Source of the DNA: Alexandriicola marinus
Lineage (GTDB): Bacteria > Pseudomonadota > Alphaproteobacteria > Rhodobacterales > Rhodobacteraceae
Reading direction: 5' to 3'
DNA: 64,000 nt
Assembly: GCF_004000435.1 (NCBI RefSeq)
Contig: NZ_RBVZ01000003.1
Span: 124,001-188,000, forward strand
In this document: piece after piece, positions 35,750-45,260 of the stretch
Position numbering within the stretch: position 1 is the stretch's first letter
How the letters are laid out: each line of letters begins with the position of its first letter
Program-made: the position numbers and the translations under genes
The notes under the pieces: model-generated
Told to the model about the DNA's origin: nothing
What the model saw: the letters and a program-made list of their open reading frames with translations, nothing else
The model's database searches: none

Positions 35750-36403
35750 TTACAGGATCTTCTGACCGGTCGAGGCCCAATCCTTCAGAAACGCGTCGAG
35801 ACCCTTGTCCGTCAGGACGTGGTTCGCCATGGCCTTGATGACGTTGGGCGGCGCGGTGGCCACGTCGGCGCCGATCTTGGCGCATTCCGACATGTGGTTG
35901 GCCGTCCGGATCGAGGCTGCGAGGATATTCGTCTCGAACCCGTAATTGTCATAGATCTCGCGGATATCGGCGATCAGGTCGAGCCCGTCGATGTTCAGAT
36001 CGTCCAGCCGGCCGATGAAGGGCGAGATGAACGTGGCCCCCGCCTTCGCCGCCAGAAGCGCCTGGTTGGCAGAGAAACACAACGTCACGTTCACCATCCG
36101 GCCTTCGCCGGTCAGCACCTTGCAGGCCTTGAGACCGTCCCAGGTCAGCGGCACCTTGATCGTGATGTTGTCGGCGATCTTGGCCAGTTCCCGGCCCTCG
36201 GCGATCATGCCCTCGGCATCGAGCGCCACGGTCTCGGCGCTGACGGGACCGTCGACCATCTCGCAGATCTGCTTGGTGACTTCCTTGATGTCACGTCCGG
36301 ATTTCATGATCAGCGACGGGTTGGTCGTCACCCCGTCGACCATGCCAAGGTTGTTCAGTTCGGCAATCGCATCCGTATCCGCGGTATCGACAAAGAATTT
36401 CAT
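35750..36403 (-). CDS. tal: Transaldolase, short TalC/fructose-6-phosphate aldolase-like type
   Basis: 217 aa from the ATG at 36403; the open frame to 36985 is a run-on. [22 protein letters not shown] (24-32) and NITIKVPLT with Schiff-base Lys 83 mark the small transaldolase subfamily, and [10 protein letters not shown] follows. It exchanges three-carbon units between sugar phosphates in the pentose phosphate pathway. Transaldolase and F6P aldolase activities cannot be told apart by eye. Confidence 0.93.
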   Translation of the reverse strand: MKFFVDTADTDAIAELNNLGMVDGVTTNPSLIMKSGRDIKEVTKQICEMVDGPVSAETVALDAEGMIAEGRELAKIADNITIKVPLTWDGLKACKVLTGEGRMVNVTLCFSANQALLAAKAGATFISPFIGRLDDLNIDGLDLIADIREIYDNYGFETNILAASIRTANHMSECAKIGADVATAPPNVIKAMANHVLTDKGLDAFLKDWASTGQKIL

Positions 36404-36541
36404 GGTATCCGTCCTTGAAGCTTGGCTTGGGGTTGAGCGTCTCCTACCGCATCGGCCACGCTGCGAAAAGGGTTGAAGCACTTTACAGTGCCGGTGCGGT
36501 GGGGTTTGCTTTACGTCGAATGTCCCCCGGGAGAGTTGGTC

Positions 36542-37144
36542 ATGGATTTCGCGCTCTGGCTTGGTTTCGTCGTGGCGTCCTCGGCGCTGTTGATCGTGCC
36601 GGGGCCGACCGTGATCCTTGTTGCAAGCTATGCGATGACCCATGGCCGCAAGGTGGCGCTGGCCACCGCCGCAGGCGTCGCCGCCGGCGATTTCGTCGCG
36701 ATGAGCGCATCGCTTCTGGGGCTTGGCGCGCTGGTTCAGGCCTCCGCCGAGCTTTTCGTCGTGCTCAAGTGGATCGGCGCAGCCTACCTCGTCTATCTGG
36801 GCATCCGGCTCTTGCGGGCGCGGCCCGGTGCCGGGCTGGCGGAGGCGACCGCGGGGCGCAAGACGCGGCCCGCGGCCCTGTTCGGACATGCCTTCACCGT
36901 GACCGCGCTCAACCCCAAATCCATAGCCTTCTTCATCGCCTTCGTGCCGCAATTCCTGCGGCCGGAGGCACCGCTTGCCCCGCAATTCGCGATCCTGATC
37001 ACAACCTTCGTTGGGCTCGCGGCGCTCAACGCTTTGGCCTACGCGATCCTTGCCGACAGGCTGAGGGCGCGGATGGCCCGGCCCGCCGTCGCTCTCTGGC
37101 TCGGCAGGGCGGGGGTGCGGTTCTGGTGGCGATGGGGGTTCTGA
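36542..37144 (+). CDS. LysE/RhtB-family amino acid exporter, apparent C-terminal frameshift
   Basis: 200 aa as read from the ATG at 36542, which follows GGGAGAG. It has membrane segments throughout, and [19 protein letters not shown] (about 20-38) is the family signature. The end [15 protein letters not shown] is unlike the family. Adding one G to the G5 run at 37111-37115 restores [19 protein letters not shown] and an end at 37170, as expected for LysE/RhtB. Either the sequence lacks one G, the gene is slightly broken, or slippage at the G run makes both forms. The substrate is unknown. Confidence 0.85.
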   Translation: MDFALWLGFVVASSALLIVPGPTVILVASYAMTHGRKVALATAAGVAAGDFVAMSASLLGLGALVQASAELFVVLKWIGAAYLVYLGIRLLRARPGAGLAEATAGRKTRPAALFGHAFTVTALNPKSIAFFIAFVPQFLRPEAPLAPQFAILITTFVGLAALNALAYAILADRLRARMARPAVALWLGRAGVRFWWRWGF

Positions 37145-37176
37145 CGGCCGCCACCCGCCGCGCCGCGTGACAGGCC

Positions 37177-39369
37177 GTGTCTGACCGCTTCTTCGACGAA
37201 GGCACGCTGATCGCCGTCCTGACGACGCAGCCTCTTGACCGGACGCTGGATTACCGCGCGCCCGAAGGCGGTTGCTGGATCGGTGCCTTTGTCGAGGTGC
37301 CTCTGGGGCCGCGCAAGGTTCCGGGAGTTGTCTGGGGGGCAGGCAAGGGCGATTTCGATATCTCGAAGATCCGCTCGGTGATCCGGGTGATCGACACGCC
37401 GCCGATGCGCGAAGAGATGCGGATGTTCCTGACCCGCGCCGCCGATTACACGCTGACCCCGATGCCCGCGATGCTGCGTCTTGCGATGCGGGCCCCGGGC
37501 CTTGGCGATCCGCCGTCGATGCGGCTGGTCTACCGTCTGGGCGAAGCGCGGCCCGACCGGATGACGCCCGCCCGCGAAAAGGTTCTTGCCGTGCTCGAGG
37601 ACTATGGCGGGCTGGCGTTCACCCTGGGCGAATTGGCCGAGATGGCAGGCGTCGGGACTTCCGTCGTCAAGGGCCTCGTCAAGCAGGGCTCCGTTCTCGA
37701 GGAACAGGCCCCGCGCGACATGCCCTATCCGCATCTCGACCCTGACATCACCGGGCGTGACCTGACCCGGAGCCAGACACAGGCCGCCGCTGTCCTGCGC
37801 GAGGGTATCCGCACCGGGGGTTACGGCACGACACTTCTGCGCGGGGTCACAGGGTCGGGCAAGACCGAGGTCTATCTCGAAGCCGTGGCCGAGGCCCTGC
37901 GCTGTGGCCGTCAGGCGCTTGTCTTGCTGCCCGAGATCGCGCTCACGGGTGAGTTTCTTTCCCGGATGCAGGCGCGGTTTGGCGCACGACCCGCCGAATG
38001 GCATTCGGGCGTCACCATGACGGAACGGCGCCGCTGTTGGCGGATGGTGGCGCAGGGCGATGCGCAGGTGGTGGTGGGCGCGCGATCGGCGCTGTTCCTG
38101 CCATTTCGCGATCTTGGCCTGATCGTCGTCGATGAGGAACACGACACGTCCTACAAGCAGGAGGACGGTGTCCTTTACAATGCCCGCGACATGGCGGTGC
38201 TGCGCGCCTCGATGAACTCGGCGCAGGTGATCCTCGCCTCTGCCACGCCCAGCCTTGAAAGCTGGGCCAATGTGGAGGCCGGCAAATATGCCCGGCTCGA
38301 CCTGACCGACCGGTTCGGACCCGCCGTGATGCCCAAGCTGGCCGCGATCGACATGCGGGCGGAGGATCTGCCCGGGGCGCGCTGGATCTCGCCCACGCTG
38401 CAATCCGCGGTCACGTCGCGGCTCGAGGTCGGTGAACAGGCGTTGTTGTTCATCAACCGGCGGGGTTATGCGCCCGTGACCCTGTGCCGGGCCTGCGGCG
38501 AGCAGATCGCCTGCGAACATTGCGACGCACGCATGGTCGAACACCGCTTTCTCAAGCGGCTCATGTGCCACCAATGCGGCGAGACGCGGCCGATGCCCGA
38601 GGCCTGCCCTTCCTGCGGGGCGGAGGGGCGGCTGGCCCCCGTCGGCCCCGGTGTCGAACGTCTGGCCGAAGAGGCGGGCGGGCTGTTCGAGGGGGCCCGG
38701 ATCGCCGTGCTGTCGTCCGACCTTTACGGCTCGGCCCGCGCGCTCAAGGCTCATATCGAGGAGATCGCGGGCGGCGGGGCGGACATCATCATCGGCACGC
38801 AACTTGTGGCCAAGGGCCACAACTTCCCCAAGCTGACGCTTGTGGGTGTGATCGACGCCGATCTGGGGCTTCAGGGCTCGGATCTGCGTGCGGCGGAACG
38901 CACGTTTCAGCTGATGCGGCAGGTGGCCGGCCGTGCGGGCCGGGCCGAGGCGCCGGGCGAGGCGCTGCTTCAGACCTATCAGCCCGAACATCCCGTGATC
39001 CGCGCGATCCTCGCCGGGGACGAGGAAGGCTTCTGGAAGGCCGAGGCCGAGGGCCGCCGCGCCGCGGGCGTGCCGCCCTATGGCCGGATGGCGGGGATCG
39101 TGCTGTCGAGCCCTAACGTGCAGGAGGTCTTCGACATCGGGACTGCGCTTGCCCGCAACGACGCGGCCCTGCGTCGGGTGGGTGCGCAGGTCTTTGGCCC
39201 CGCGCCCGCACCGATCGCCCGCATCCGGGGGCGGCACCGGGTCAGGCTTCTGGTCAAGGCGGACAAATCCGCCCCCTTGCAACAGGCGCTGGCCGAATGG
39301 GTCTCGGGCCTGCGGTTGCCGTCAACGGTGCGGCTCTCGATCGATATCGATCCGCAGAGCTTCTACTAG
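37177..39369 (+). CDS. priA: Primosomal protein N' (replication restart helicase PriA)
   Basis: 730 aa from GTG 37177. Walker A is GVTGSGKTE (about 224-232) and the DEAH-type box is [14 protein letters not shown]. The two zinc-binding modules are [13 protein letters not shown] and [17 protein letters not shown]. It reloads the replicative helicase at stalled forks. The start lies 6 nt after the restored LysE-type stop. It ends 2 nt before the convergent YeeE stop. Confidence 0.96.
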   Translation: MSDRFFDEGTLIAVLTTQPLDRTLDYRAPEGGCWIGAFVEVPLGPRKVPGVVWGAGKGDFDISKIRSVIRVIDTPPMREEMRMFLTRAADYTLTPMPAMLRLAMRAPGLGDPPSMRLVYRLGEARPDRMTPAREKVLAVLEDYGGLAFTLGELAEMAGVGTSVVKGLVKQGSVLEEQAPRDMPYPHLDPDITGRDLTRSQTQAAAVLREGIRTGGYGTTLLRGVTGSGKTEVYLEAVAEALRCGRQALVLLPEIALTGEFLSRMQARFGARPAEWHSGVTMTERRRCWRMVAQGDAQVVVGARSALFLPFRDLGLIVVDEEHDTSYKQEDGVLYNARDMAVLRASMNSAQVILASATPSLESWANVEAGKYARLDLTDRFGPAVMPKLAAIDMRAEDLPGARWISPTLQSAVTSRLEVGEQALLFINRRGYAPVTLCRACGEQIACEHCDARMVEHRFLKRLMCHQCGETRPMPEACPSCGAEGRLAPVGPGVERLAEEAGGLFEGARIAVLSSDLYGSARALKAHIEEIAGGGADIIIGTQLVAKGHNFPKLTLVGVIDADLGLQGSDLRAAERTFQLMRQVAGRAGRAEAPGEALLQTYQPEHPVIRAILAGDEEGFWKAEAEGRRAAGVPPYGRMAGIVLSSPNVQEVFDIGTALARNDAALRRVGAQVFGPAPAPIARIRGRHRVRLLVKADKSAPLQQALAEWVSGLRLPSTVRLSIDIDPQSFY

Positions 39370-39371
39370 GC

Positions 39372-40439
39372 TCAGGCCGGCACCGCGCCGGGGGTTTTCT
39401 GGTCGATCAGCAGATCGGTCACCATGCCGCCCACCCACATCGCCGTCAGCGCGGCCCACGCGGTGCCTGCAAAGATCGACCCGCCCGTCACGCCCGCGCC
39501 GATCGCGCAGCCGCCCGCCAGCATCCCGCCGAACCCCATCATCGCGGCGCCCGTAAAGGCGCGGCGCATGTTGGCCTCGTTCTCGAAGCCCTGAAACCGG
39601 AACTCCCGCGCGGCAATGGCGGCGACAAAGGCGCCAAGCACAACCCCCGGAACCAGCCCGATATCAAAGCTCAGCACCGCATCGCTTGAGAGAAAGAACA
39701 TCAGCGTGTTGGCCGAGGGGCCGGTAAAGGTCGCGCTTTCGATCTGCACCGGATCGAAAGCCACGCGCGACAGGGCCGTCGTCAGCGTCCAGCCCACCGC
39801 CACGGCAAAGCCCACGCCGGCCCCGAAGACAAGGCGCGATCCGCCGATCCGGTTGCGCCGCGCCACGATCAGCGCAAGGCCCGCCAATCCAATGCCAAGC
39901 GCCAGCCCGCCCCATTGCGGGACGCCCGCACTTGCCAGAAGGTCGACGTTGCGCCCCCCCGGCGTGATCCAGAGCGCGGCGAGCCGGTCGCGCAGGGGCG
40001 CGAGCCATCCCTGCAGCGACATCTGCGCCACGACCGCGAAGATCAGGCCGGAGACGACCGAGCGCAGATTGCCCGTTGCCGCCAGAACCAGAAGCCGCCC
40101 CGAACAGCCCCGCGCCAGCACCATGCCCACACCGAACAGAAGCCCGCCCAGTATGGCGCCCGACCAGCTGCCCGGCACTGCCATCATCCGCGCCTCTGTC
40201 GTGTCGATCAATCCGCCAAGGCGGGCGGCCTGAACCCAGACGAGCGCGGTGGAAAAGGTCAGCAACCAGACCGCGACCTTGTCGCCCATCTGGCCGCGGG
40301 CGAATTCCACGGTCGCGGCCCTGAGGCAAAACCGTGACCGTTGCGCCGCCACGCCGAAGATCGCACCCGTGATCAGCCCGAAAAGCGCCGCGGTCGGCGC
40401 CTCGCCGATCCGGTCGACGAGTGAGATGACAAACTCCAT
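39372..40439 (-). CDS. YeeE/YedE-family sulfur-compound transporter
   Basis: 355 aa with about nine to ten membrane helices. Conserved family cysteines are in QRSRFCLRAA (C38), LARGCSGRLL (C112) and LAGGCAIGAGVTGG (C311). Related YeeE/TsuA proteins import thiosulfate through such cysteine-bearing pseudo-symmetric halves. The substrate here is inferred to be thiosulfate or another sulfur species. A near-consensus FNR box lies 58 bp upstream of the start, which suggests oxygen-dependent expression. No rhodanese or TusA-like partner gene is adjacent. Confidence 0.85.
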   Translation of the reverse strand: MEFVISLVDRIGEAPTAALFGLITGAIFGVAAQRSRFCLRAATVEFARGQMGDKVAVWLLTFSTALVWVQAARLGGLIDTTEARMMAVPGSWSGAILGGLLFGVGMVLARGCSGRLLVLAATGNLRSVVSGLIFAVVAQMSLQGWLAPLRDRLAALWITPGGRNVDLLASAGVPQWGGLALGIGLAGLALIVARRNRIGGSRLVFGAGVGFAVAVGWTLTTALSRVAFDPVQIESATFTGPSANTLMFFLSSDAVLSFDIGLVPGVVLGAFVAAIAAREFRFQGFENEANMRRAFTGAAMMGFGGMLAGGCAIGAGVTGGSIFAGTAWAALTAMWVGGMVTDLLIDQKTPGAVPA

Positions 40440-40496
40440 GGGGCGCCCTTTCCTGCGTGTTCAGAGCGCATATGCCTTGTCGTGAATGTGTCTGCC

Positions 40497-40510
40497 TTGA
40501 TCTGGATCAG
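40497..40510 (-). promoter_or_regulatory. Candidate FNR/FnrL box upstream of the YeeE gene
   Basis: TTGAT-CTGG-ATCAG differs from the FNR consensus TTGAT-N4-ATCAA at one base. Its centre is about 64 bp from the YeeE start codon. If it acts as a class II activator site, transcription would begin near 40462, with CATATG at 40474-40469 as a weak -10. It also overlaps the stop of the convergently placed tail of the DUF6958 gene. Confidence 0.5.
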
Positions 40511-40797
40511 GTCAGGTAGAACCTAAGCGGCTTGGTTGCCGCCCGGCCGATCACGCCCTTGGCCTCCAGATCAAGCTGGACACATTTGGCCCACCATCCC
40601 GACGTGGCCCCGCCCGGAAACAGGTCCCCGGGCAAATGGGCCTTGGCGGCCTCCTTGATCTCGGCGGCGGTCTGGCCGGGGGCGTCATGCGTCATGACGT
40701 TCAGCATCGCGGCCTTCATCGCGTGGTACTTCGCGGCATCGACGCGCCCGACATGCCCGGGCTGGTTCACGTTCTCGACTTCGATCTTTTCCGACAT
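40507..40797 (-). CDS. Small DUF6958-like protein
   Basis: 96 aa from the ATG at 40797, which has a strong GGAGGAGAGAG ribosome site; the frame up to 41022 is rejected. Features are VENVNQPGHVGRVDAAKYHA, then GDLFPGGATSGWWAKCVQLD and a basic end TKPLRFYLT. I believe this is the DUF6958 family, from memory. It is soluble with one cysteine. It is divergent from the MFS gene. The function is unknown; the shape suggests a small winged-helix-like fold but this is a guess. Confidence 0.7.
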   Translation of the reverse strand: MSEKIEVENVNQPGHVGRVDAAKYHAMKAAMLNVMTHDAPGQTAAEIKEAAKAHLPGDLFPGGATSGWWAKCVQLDLEAKGVIGRAATKPLRFYLT

Positions 40798-40876
40798 CGC
40801 TCTCTCCTCCCGCCGTGACGGTAGGCTGCAGGCCGGCCATCGCGCAAGGACTAGGCAGCGTCGCGAATTGGGCGTA

Positions 40877-42133
40877 ATGGCTTGCCACATGCGGATCGTT
40901 TCCCTGTCCGAGGCCCAGTCGCTGCCATACTGGCGGCGCCCCGTGATGCTCCTGTTTCTCATGGCGATCGCGATGCCGGTGTCCTTTGCGACCTGGTCCG
41001 CGCTTCTGAACAATTTCGTCATCGAGGTCGCCGATTTCGACGGCTCGGATATCGGCTGGCTTCATACGGTCCGCGAGGTGCCGGGCTTCCTTGCCGTCGG
41101 TGTGCTGGCGCTTCTGATGTTCATGCGCGAGCAGGTTCTGGGCCTTGTGGCGCTTGTGCTTCTGGGTGTGGCGACCGGCGTGACGGCGTGGTTCCCGTCG
41201 CTGGGCGGGATCCTCGTGGTGACGATGCTGTCCTCGATCGGGTTCCACTATTTCGAGACGGTGAACCAGTCGCTTCAACTGCAATGGATGACTAAGGAAC
41301 GCGCTCCGCAGATGCTGGGCTGGCTCCTCTCGGCGGGATCGGCGGCCACGCTGGTGGCCTATATCCTGATCGTGGTGACGTGGGAGACCTTCGATCTGAG
41401 CTACAACTTCGTCTACCTCGTCTCTGGCGGGTTCACGATCGGCCTCGCGATCTATTGCATCGTCGGTTTTCCCCAATTCGAGGCGCCGCATGTCCAGCTC
41501 AAGTCCATCGTGCTGCGGCGTCGCTACTGGCTCTACTACATGCTGCAATTCATGTCCGGCGCGCGGCGGCAGATCTTCGTCGTCTTCGCCGGATTCATGA
41601 TGGTTGAAAAGTTCGGCTTCGAGGTGCACGAGGTCACGGCGCTCTACCTTATCAACCTGATTGCCAACATGATCTTTGCGCCGCTGATGGGGCGGCTCGT
41701 GACCGTGTTCGGCGAACGGCGGGCGCTGATCTTCGAATATGGCGGGCTGGTGATCGTCTTCCTTGCCTATGGCGGGCTGTACTGGTTCGGCTGGGGGGTG
41801 CTGATCGCGTCGATCCTCTACGTGGTCGACCACATCTTTTTTGCGCTGGCGCTGGCGATGAAGACCTATTTCCAGAAGATCGCCGATCCCGGCGATATCG
41901 CTCCCACCGCGGCGGTTGCGTTCACCATCAACCACATCGCGGCGGTGTTCCTGCCCGCGTTGCTGGGCTATCTCTGGCTGGTGTCACCGCCGGCGGTCTT
42001 TGTGCTGGCCGCGGGGATGGCCCTCGCCTCGCTGGTTCTGGCGCTGCTGATCCCGCGCCACCCCGCCCCCGGCAACGAGACGATCCTGTCGCGTGTCATG
42101 CCGACCGCGCTCGGGGCGACCCCCGGCGAATGA
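40877..42133 (+). CDS. Major facilitator superfamily transporter
   Basis: 418 aa from the ATG at 40877; the ATG at 40889 is equally possible because neither has a clear ribosome site. About twelve membrane helices are visible, with a central cytosolic loop (QFEAPHVQLKSIVLRRRYW). PLMGRLVTVFGERRAL resembles the MFS loop 8-9 motif (GxxxDRxGRR-like). Substrate unknown. The long open frame back to 40532 overlaps the divergent DUF6958 gene and is rejected. Confidence 0.8.
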   Translation: MACHMRIVSLSEAQSLPYWRRPVMLLFLMAIAMPVSFATWSALLNNFVIEVADFDGSDIGWLHTVREVPGFLAVGVLALLMFMREQVLGLVALVLLGVATGVTAWFPSLGGILVVTMLSSIGFHYFETVNQSLQLQWMTKERAPQMLGWLLSAGSAATLVAYILIVVTWETFDLSYNFVYLVSGGFTIGLAIYCIVGFPQFEAPHVQLKSIVLRRRYWLYYMLQFMSGARRQIFVVFAGFMMVEKFGFEVHEVTALYLINLIANMIFAPLMGRLVTVFGERRALIFEYGGLVIVFLAYGGLYWFGWGVLIASILYVVDHIFFALALAMKTYFQKIADPGDIAPTAAVAFTINHIAAVFLPALLGYLWLVSPPAVFVLAAGMALASLVLALLIPRHPAPGNETILSRVMPTALGATPGE

Positions 42134-42162
42134 TGCCCTGATCCGTTCCGAAAGGCCCTCAC

Positions 42163-43044
42163 ATGACTGCTGTCTATTCCGCGATCACCACTCTCGAAGG
42201 TCATGGCCCGGCACAGGCCTTGGGCGAGGCCGTCGAAGACCTTGATCCCGCGCCCTATGGTGTCGGCGTCTTCGAGGTGGAGGACGGATCGGGCCTGTTC
42301 GAAGTGGCCGCCCATTTCATGGAACCGCCCGATGGCATTGCGCTGGCGCTTCTGGCCGCGGCCATGGGGGCCAAGGACTTCGTCGTCTCCGAGGTGCCGG
42401 AACGCGACTGGGTCGCCCATGTGCGCCGCGAGTTGGCCCCCGTCGAGGCAGGGCGCTTCTTCGTTTATGGAAGTCACGACGCCGACAAGGTCCCGGAGGG
42501 GAGCATTCCCCTGAGGATCGAGGCCGCGATGGCCTTTGGCACCGGACATCACGGCACGACTTTGGGGTGCCTGCGCGCGTTGGACCGGCTTCACGAAGAC
42601 GGGGTGCGCGCCACGCGGATCGCCGATGTCGGCTGTGGCACGGCCGTCCTTGCCATGGCAGCCGCGGCCCTCTGGCCGGACGCCGGGCCGATCATCGCAG
42701 GCGATATCGACGAGACGGCGGTCGACACCGCAAAGGCAAATGTGGCGGCCAACGATCTGGAAGGCCGCATCGATTGCATCGTGGCCGCCGGCCTTGATTC
42801 GCCGCAATTCGACGCCGCAGGCCCCTTCGATCTGGTGTTCGCCAATGTCCTCAAGGGGCCGCTGACAGCGCTGGCACCCTCGATCTCGGCGGCGACGGCG
42901 GCGGGCGGACGGGCGATTCTGTCAGGGATTCTGACGGAACAGGCCGATGCGATCCTCAAGGTTTATTCACGCAATGGGTTCAGTCTTGTGAATCGTGAAG
43001 ACATTGTTGACTGGACGACGCTTTGCCTGCGCAAAGAAGGCTGA
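42163..43044 (+). CDS. prmA: Ribosomal protein L11 methyltransferase PrmA
   Basis: 293 aa. An N-terminal recognition domain (residues 1-95) precedes a SAM-binding domain with AMAFGTGHHGTT (about 122-133), IADVGCGTAVLAMAA (about 154-168) and DLVFANVLKGPL (about 225-236, the NPPF-like position). It trimethylates ribosomal protein L11. It starts 29 nt after the MFS gene on the same strand. The FGTGxH motif distinguishes PrmA from other methyltransferases. Confidence 0.93.
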   Translation: MTAVYSAITTLEGHGPAQALGEAVEDLDPAPYGVGVFEVEDGSGLFEVAAHFMEPPDGIALALLAAAMGAKDFVVSEVPERDWVAHVRRELAPVEAGRFFVYGSHDADKVPEGSIPLRIEAAMAFGTGHHGTTLGCLRALDRLHEDGVRATRIADVGCGTAVLAMAAAALWPDAGPIIAGDIDETAVDTAKANVAANDLEGRIDCIVAAGLDSPQFDAAGPFDLVFANVLKGPLTALAPSISAATAAGGRAILSGILTEQADAILKVYSRNGFSLVNREDIVDWTTLCLRKEG

Positions 43045-43146
43045 AATTCGATTAATTTGAGGGGTTTCAGCGCCGCTGCCCAAAATTCGCCACATTTCGG
43101 AGGGAATTTGAACATCAGTAGGGCGGGGGCTTCTACGGAGGCTGTC

Positions 43147-43497
43147 ATGGGCGAAACCGCTGATACCTTTAGAAAGCGCACCAATCGCGTGAACCGCCGC
43201 CATGAGCAGATTTATCTCAATGGCGCGAGAACCAAGATCGGCCGCGATGGGCTGATCACGACGGTTCCTCGCAAACGCATGCCATCGTTTCCCCTGCGCG
43301 GCTTTGCGATCCTGTTCCTCGCGGCGATCCTTTACAAATCCGTGATGCTCGCCTGGATCGGGCCCACCGTCTATGCCGAGCGCGTGGGCGCGCTTGCCGA
43401 TGGTACCGTGATCGAACAGGCCGGCGCATGGCTCTTGCAGGCCGATCCCGCGACAGTTGCCGTCGCAGGCGTCATCGGGCCGTTCTTGCCGCGCTGA
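43147..43497 (+). CDS. Hypothetical protein with one membrane helix, 116 aa
   Basis: ATG 43147 follows a good GGAGG ribosome site; the open frame from 43057 lacks one. A basic cytosolic part (RKRTNRVNRRHEQIYLNG, then RTKIGRDGLITTVPRKR) precedes a single hydrophobic helix (about 45-68, GFAILFLAAILYKSVMLAWI), with the tail probably outside. I do not recognise the family. A clear terminator follows at 43560-43593. Confidence 0.65.
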   Translation: MGETADTFRKRTNRVNRRHEQIYLNGARTKIGRDGLITTVPRKRMPSFPLRGFAILFLAAILYKSVMLAWIGPTVYAERVGALADGTVIEQAGAWLLQADPATVAVAGVIGPFLPR

Positions 43498-43559
43498 CCA
43501 TAGACACCTCCGGTTGTTCCGAACCCTCGCCACTCCTCCTCGGGTCTTGGCAAGTGAAG

Positions 43560-43593
43560 AGGGCCGCTTCGCACAAGCGAAACGGCCCTTTTT
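43560..43593 (+). terminator. Rho-independent terminator
   Basis: AGGGCCG-c-TTCGC pairs with GCGAA-a-CGGCCCT around an ACAA loop, with one internal mismatch, and runs into TTTT. It lies 63 bp after the 116-aa gene. Read on the other strand it has an A tract after the stem and could also serve as the end structure of the minus-strand DUF1127 gene, whose stop is 35 bp away. Confidence 0.8.
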
Positions 43594-43627
43594 GCGTCTC
43601 TCTTTCAAGTCGCCGGCGGCTGACCTG

Positions 43628-43828
43628 TCAGAAATAGGTCGGACGGCTGATCCGGTCGATATCGCCGCGGCAAAGCCCGATATCGTCAAGCTCATGCTCG
43701 CTCAGGCGCAGCAGAGCCCGGCGCGTCTGGCGCGCGTCGTTCCATGCGCGGACGGTGTGAACGATAGAGAGCAGGCGGGTCATGAGCCCGCCGCCCGTGG
43801 AAAGGCGGGTCGTGTCGATGATGGTCAT
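43628..43828 (-). CDS. DUF1127 small basic protein
   Basis: 66 aa from the ATG at 43828 (GGAAA upstream). The C-terminal part RALLRLSEHELDDIGLCRGD is the DUF1127 signature. In related bacteria small DUF1127 proteins are linked to RNA turnover and to phosphate or stress responses. There is no signal peptide. It is encoded alone, with its promoter in the gap at 43829-44064. Confidence 0.88.
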   Translation of the reverse strand: MTIIDTTRLSTGGGLMTRLLSIVHTVRAWNDARQTRRALLRLSEHELDDIGLCRGDIDRISRPTYF

Positions 43829-44064
43829 GTGATGTTTCCTGTGCGGGTGCCGGGTCCGTGCCCGGCGGTGCTTTTCGATGTGCTGCATTTATGGGCAGCG
43901 TGAGAACTTCACCACCAACAAGACTGCAATGTCCCTATGCGCTGCCGTCATGGCAGAAATCATGGCCCATTGCGCCGGATCCGGGTCCGGGCGGCGCAAT
44001 CTACTTGGCGGGTGTTCGCCTTTTGTGCTAGTCCCGTGGCAAACGAGCAGAAAAGCGGGCGGCA

Positions 44065-44571
44065 ATGCGTGTATTGGGCATCGATCCCGGTCTGAGAAAC
44101 CTTGGTTGGGGCATCATCGACGTTGCAGGGTCGCGGCTGTCGCATGTGGCAAGCGGTGTGTGCCGAACGGTGGGAACCAATCTCGCGCATCGCCTGCTGT
44201 CGCTCCACGAACAACTTACCGCCGTCATCGTCGAGCATGCGCCCGACATGGCCGCGGTCGAACAGACCTTCGTCAACCGCGACGGGGCAGCGACGCTCAA
44301 GCTTGGGCAGGCGCGCGGCATCGCGATGCTGGTGCCCGCGCAGGCCGGGCTTCCGATCGGGGAATATGCGCCCAACGCCGTGAAAAAGGCCGTCGTTGGC
44401 GTCGGCCATGCCGACAAGATCCAGATCGCGCATATGGTGCGGCTTCACCTGCCCGGCGCGGTGCCGGCCAGTGCCGATGCCGCCGACGCGCTGGCGATCG
44501 CGATCTGCCACGCCCATCACATGCAATCGACAGGGCATCTCGAACGTGCCCTGCGGAAGGCGGGCGCATGA
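44065..44571 (+). CDS. ruvC: Holliday junction endonuclease RuvC
   Basis: 168 aa. [12 protein letters not shown] has catalytic Asp 7, VEQTFVN has Glu 66, and [13 protein letters not shown] near 140 supplies the last acidic residues. It cuts Holliday junctions in a metal-dependent way. It starts the ruvCAB cluster; its stop overlaps the ruvA start by 4 bp (ATGA). Confidence 0.96.
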   Translation: MRVLGIDPGLRNLGWGIIDVAGSRLSHVASGVCRTVGTNLAHRLLSLHEQLTAVIVEHAPDMAAVEQTFVNRDGAATLKLGQARGIAMLVPAQAGLPIGEYAPNAVKKAVVGVGHADKIQIAHMVRLHLPGAVPASADAADALAIAICHAHHMQSTGHLERALRKAGA

Positions 44572-45251
44572 TCGGGCGGATCAGCGGGCGGCTCGACTGG
44601 CGCGGCAGCGATCACATCCTGATCGATGTGCGGGGCGTCGGATACATCGTCTATGTCTCGGACCGCGTGATGGCGGGCCTGCCCGGCACCGGCGAGGCCG
44701 TGTCGCTCTTTACCGATCTTCTGGTGCGTGAAGACAATCTTCAGCTGTTCGGCTTTCCGACGCTTGTCGAAAAGGAATGGCACCGTCTGTTGATGAGCGT
44801 GCAGGGCATCGGCGCCAAGGCGTCTCTGGCGATCCTTGGCGCGCTTGGCCCCGACGGGGTCAGCCGCGCGATCGCGCTGGGCGACTGGAACGCGATTGCC
44901 AAGGCCAAGGGCGTCGGCCCAAAGACCGGGCAACGCGTGGTCAACGAACTCAAGGACAAGGCCCATTCGGTCATGGCCATGGGCGGGGCAGAGCCCGCAT
45001 CCGGCACTCCGGCCCGCGATCCCGCTGACGCCGAGGTGATCGAGCAGGCCGCACCACCCGTTCGCGCCGCACCCCGCCGCCCGGCCGGGGCAGGCGCCGC
45101 CCAGTCCGAGGCGCTTTCGGCACTGGGCAATCTCGGCTACGCCCCCGGGGAGGCGGCCTCTGCCGTGGCCGAGGCCGCGGGCGCCGATCCCGACGCCACG
45201 ACCGAGACGCTGATCCGCGCGGCCCTGCGCCTTTTGGCGCCCAAGGGATAA
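44568..45251 (+). CDS. ruvA: Holliday junction DNA helicase subunit RuvA
   Basis: 227 aa. N-terminal OB domain ([13 protein letters not shown]), helix-hairpin-helix [17 protein letters not shown] (about 78-94) and [17 protein letters not shown] (about 113-129). The linker is proline- and alanine-rich, and domain III ([19 protein letters not shown]) binds RuvB. The tetramer holds the junction. Confidence 0.96.
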   Translation: MIGRISGRLDWRGSDHILIDVRGVGYIVYVSDRVMAGLPGTGEAVSLFTDLLVREDNLQLFGFPTLVEKEWHRLLMSVQGIGAKASLAILGALGPDGVSRAIALGDWNAIAKAKGVGPKTGQRVVNELKDKAHSVMAMGGAEPASGTPARDPADAEVIEQAAPPVRAAPRRPAGAGAAQSEALSALGNLGYAPGEAASAVAEAAGADPDATTETLIRAALRLLAPKG

Positions 45252-45260
45252 ACCGCCGAG

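Noticed and set aside
35750-36985. Extended transaldolase of 411 aa
   Set aside because: The N-terminal 194 residues are low-complexity run-on across the divergent LysE-type gene; the true start is the ATG at 36403.
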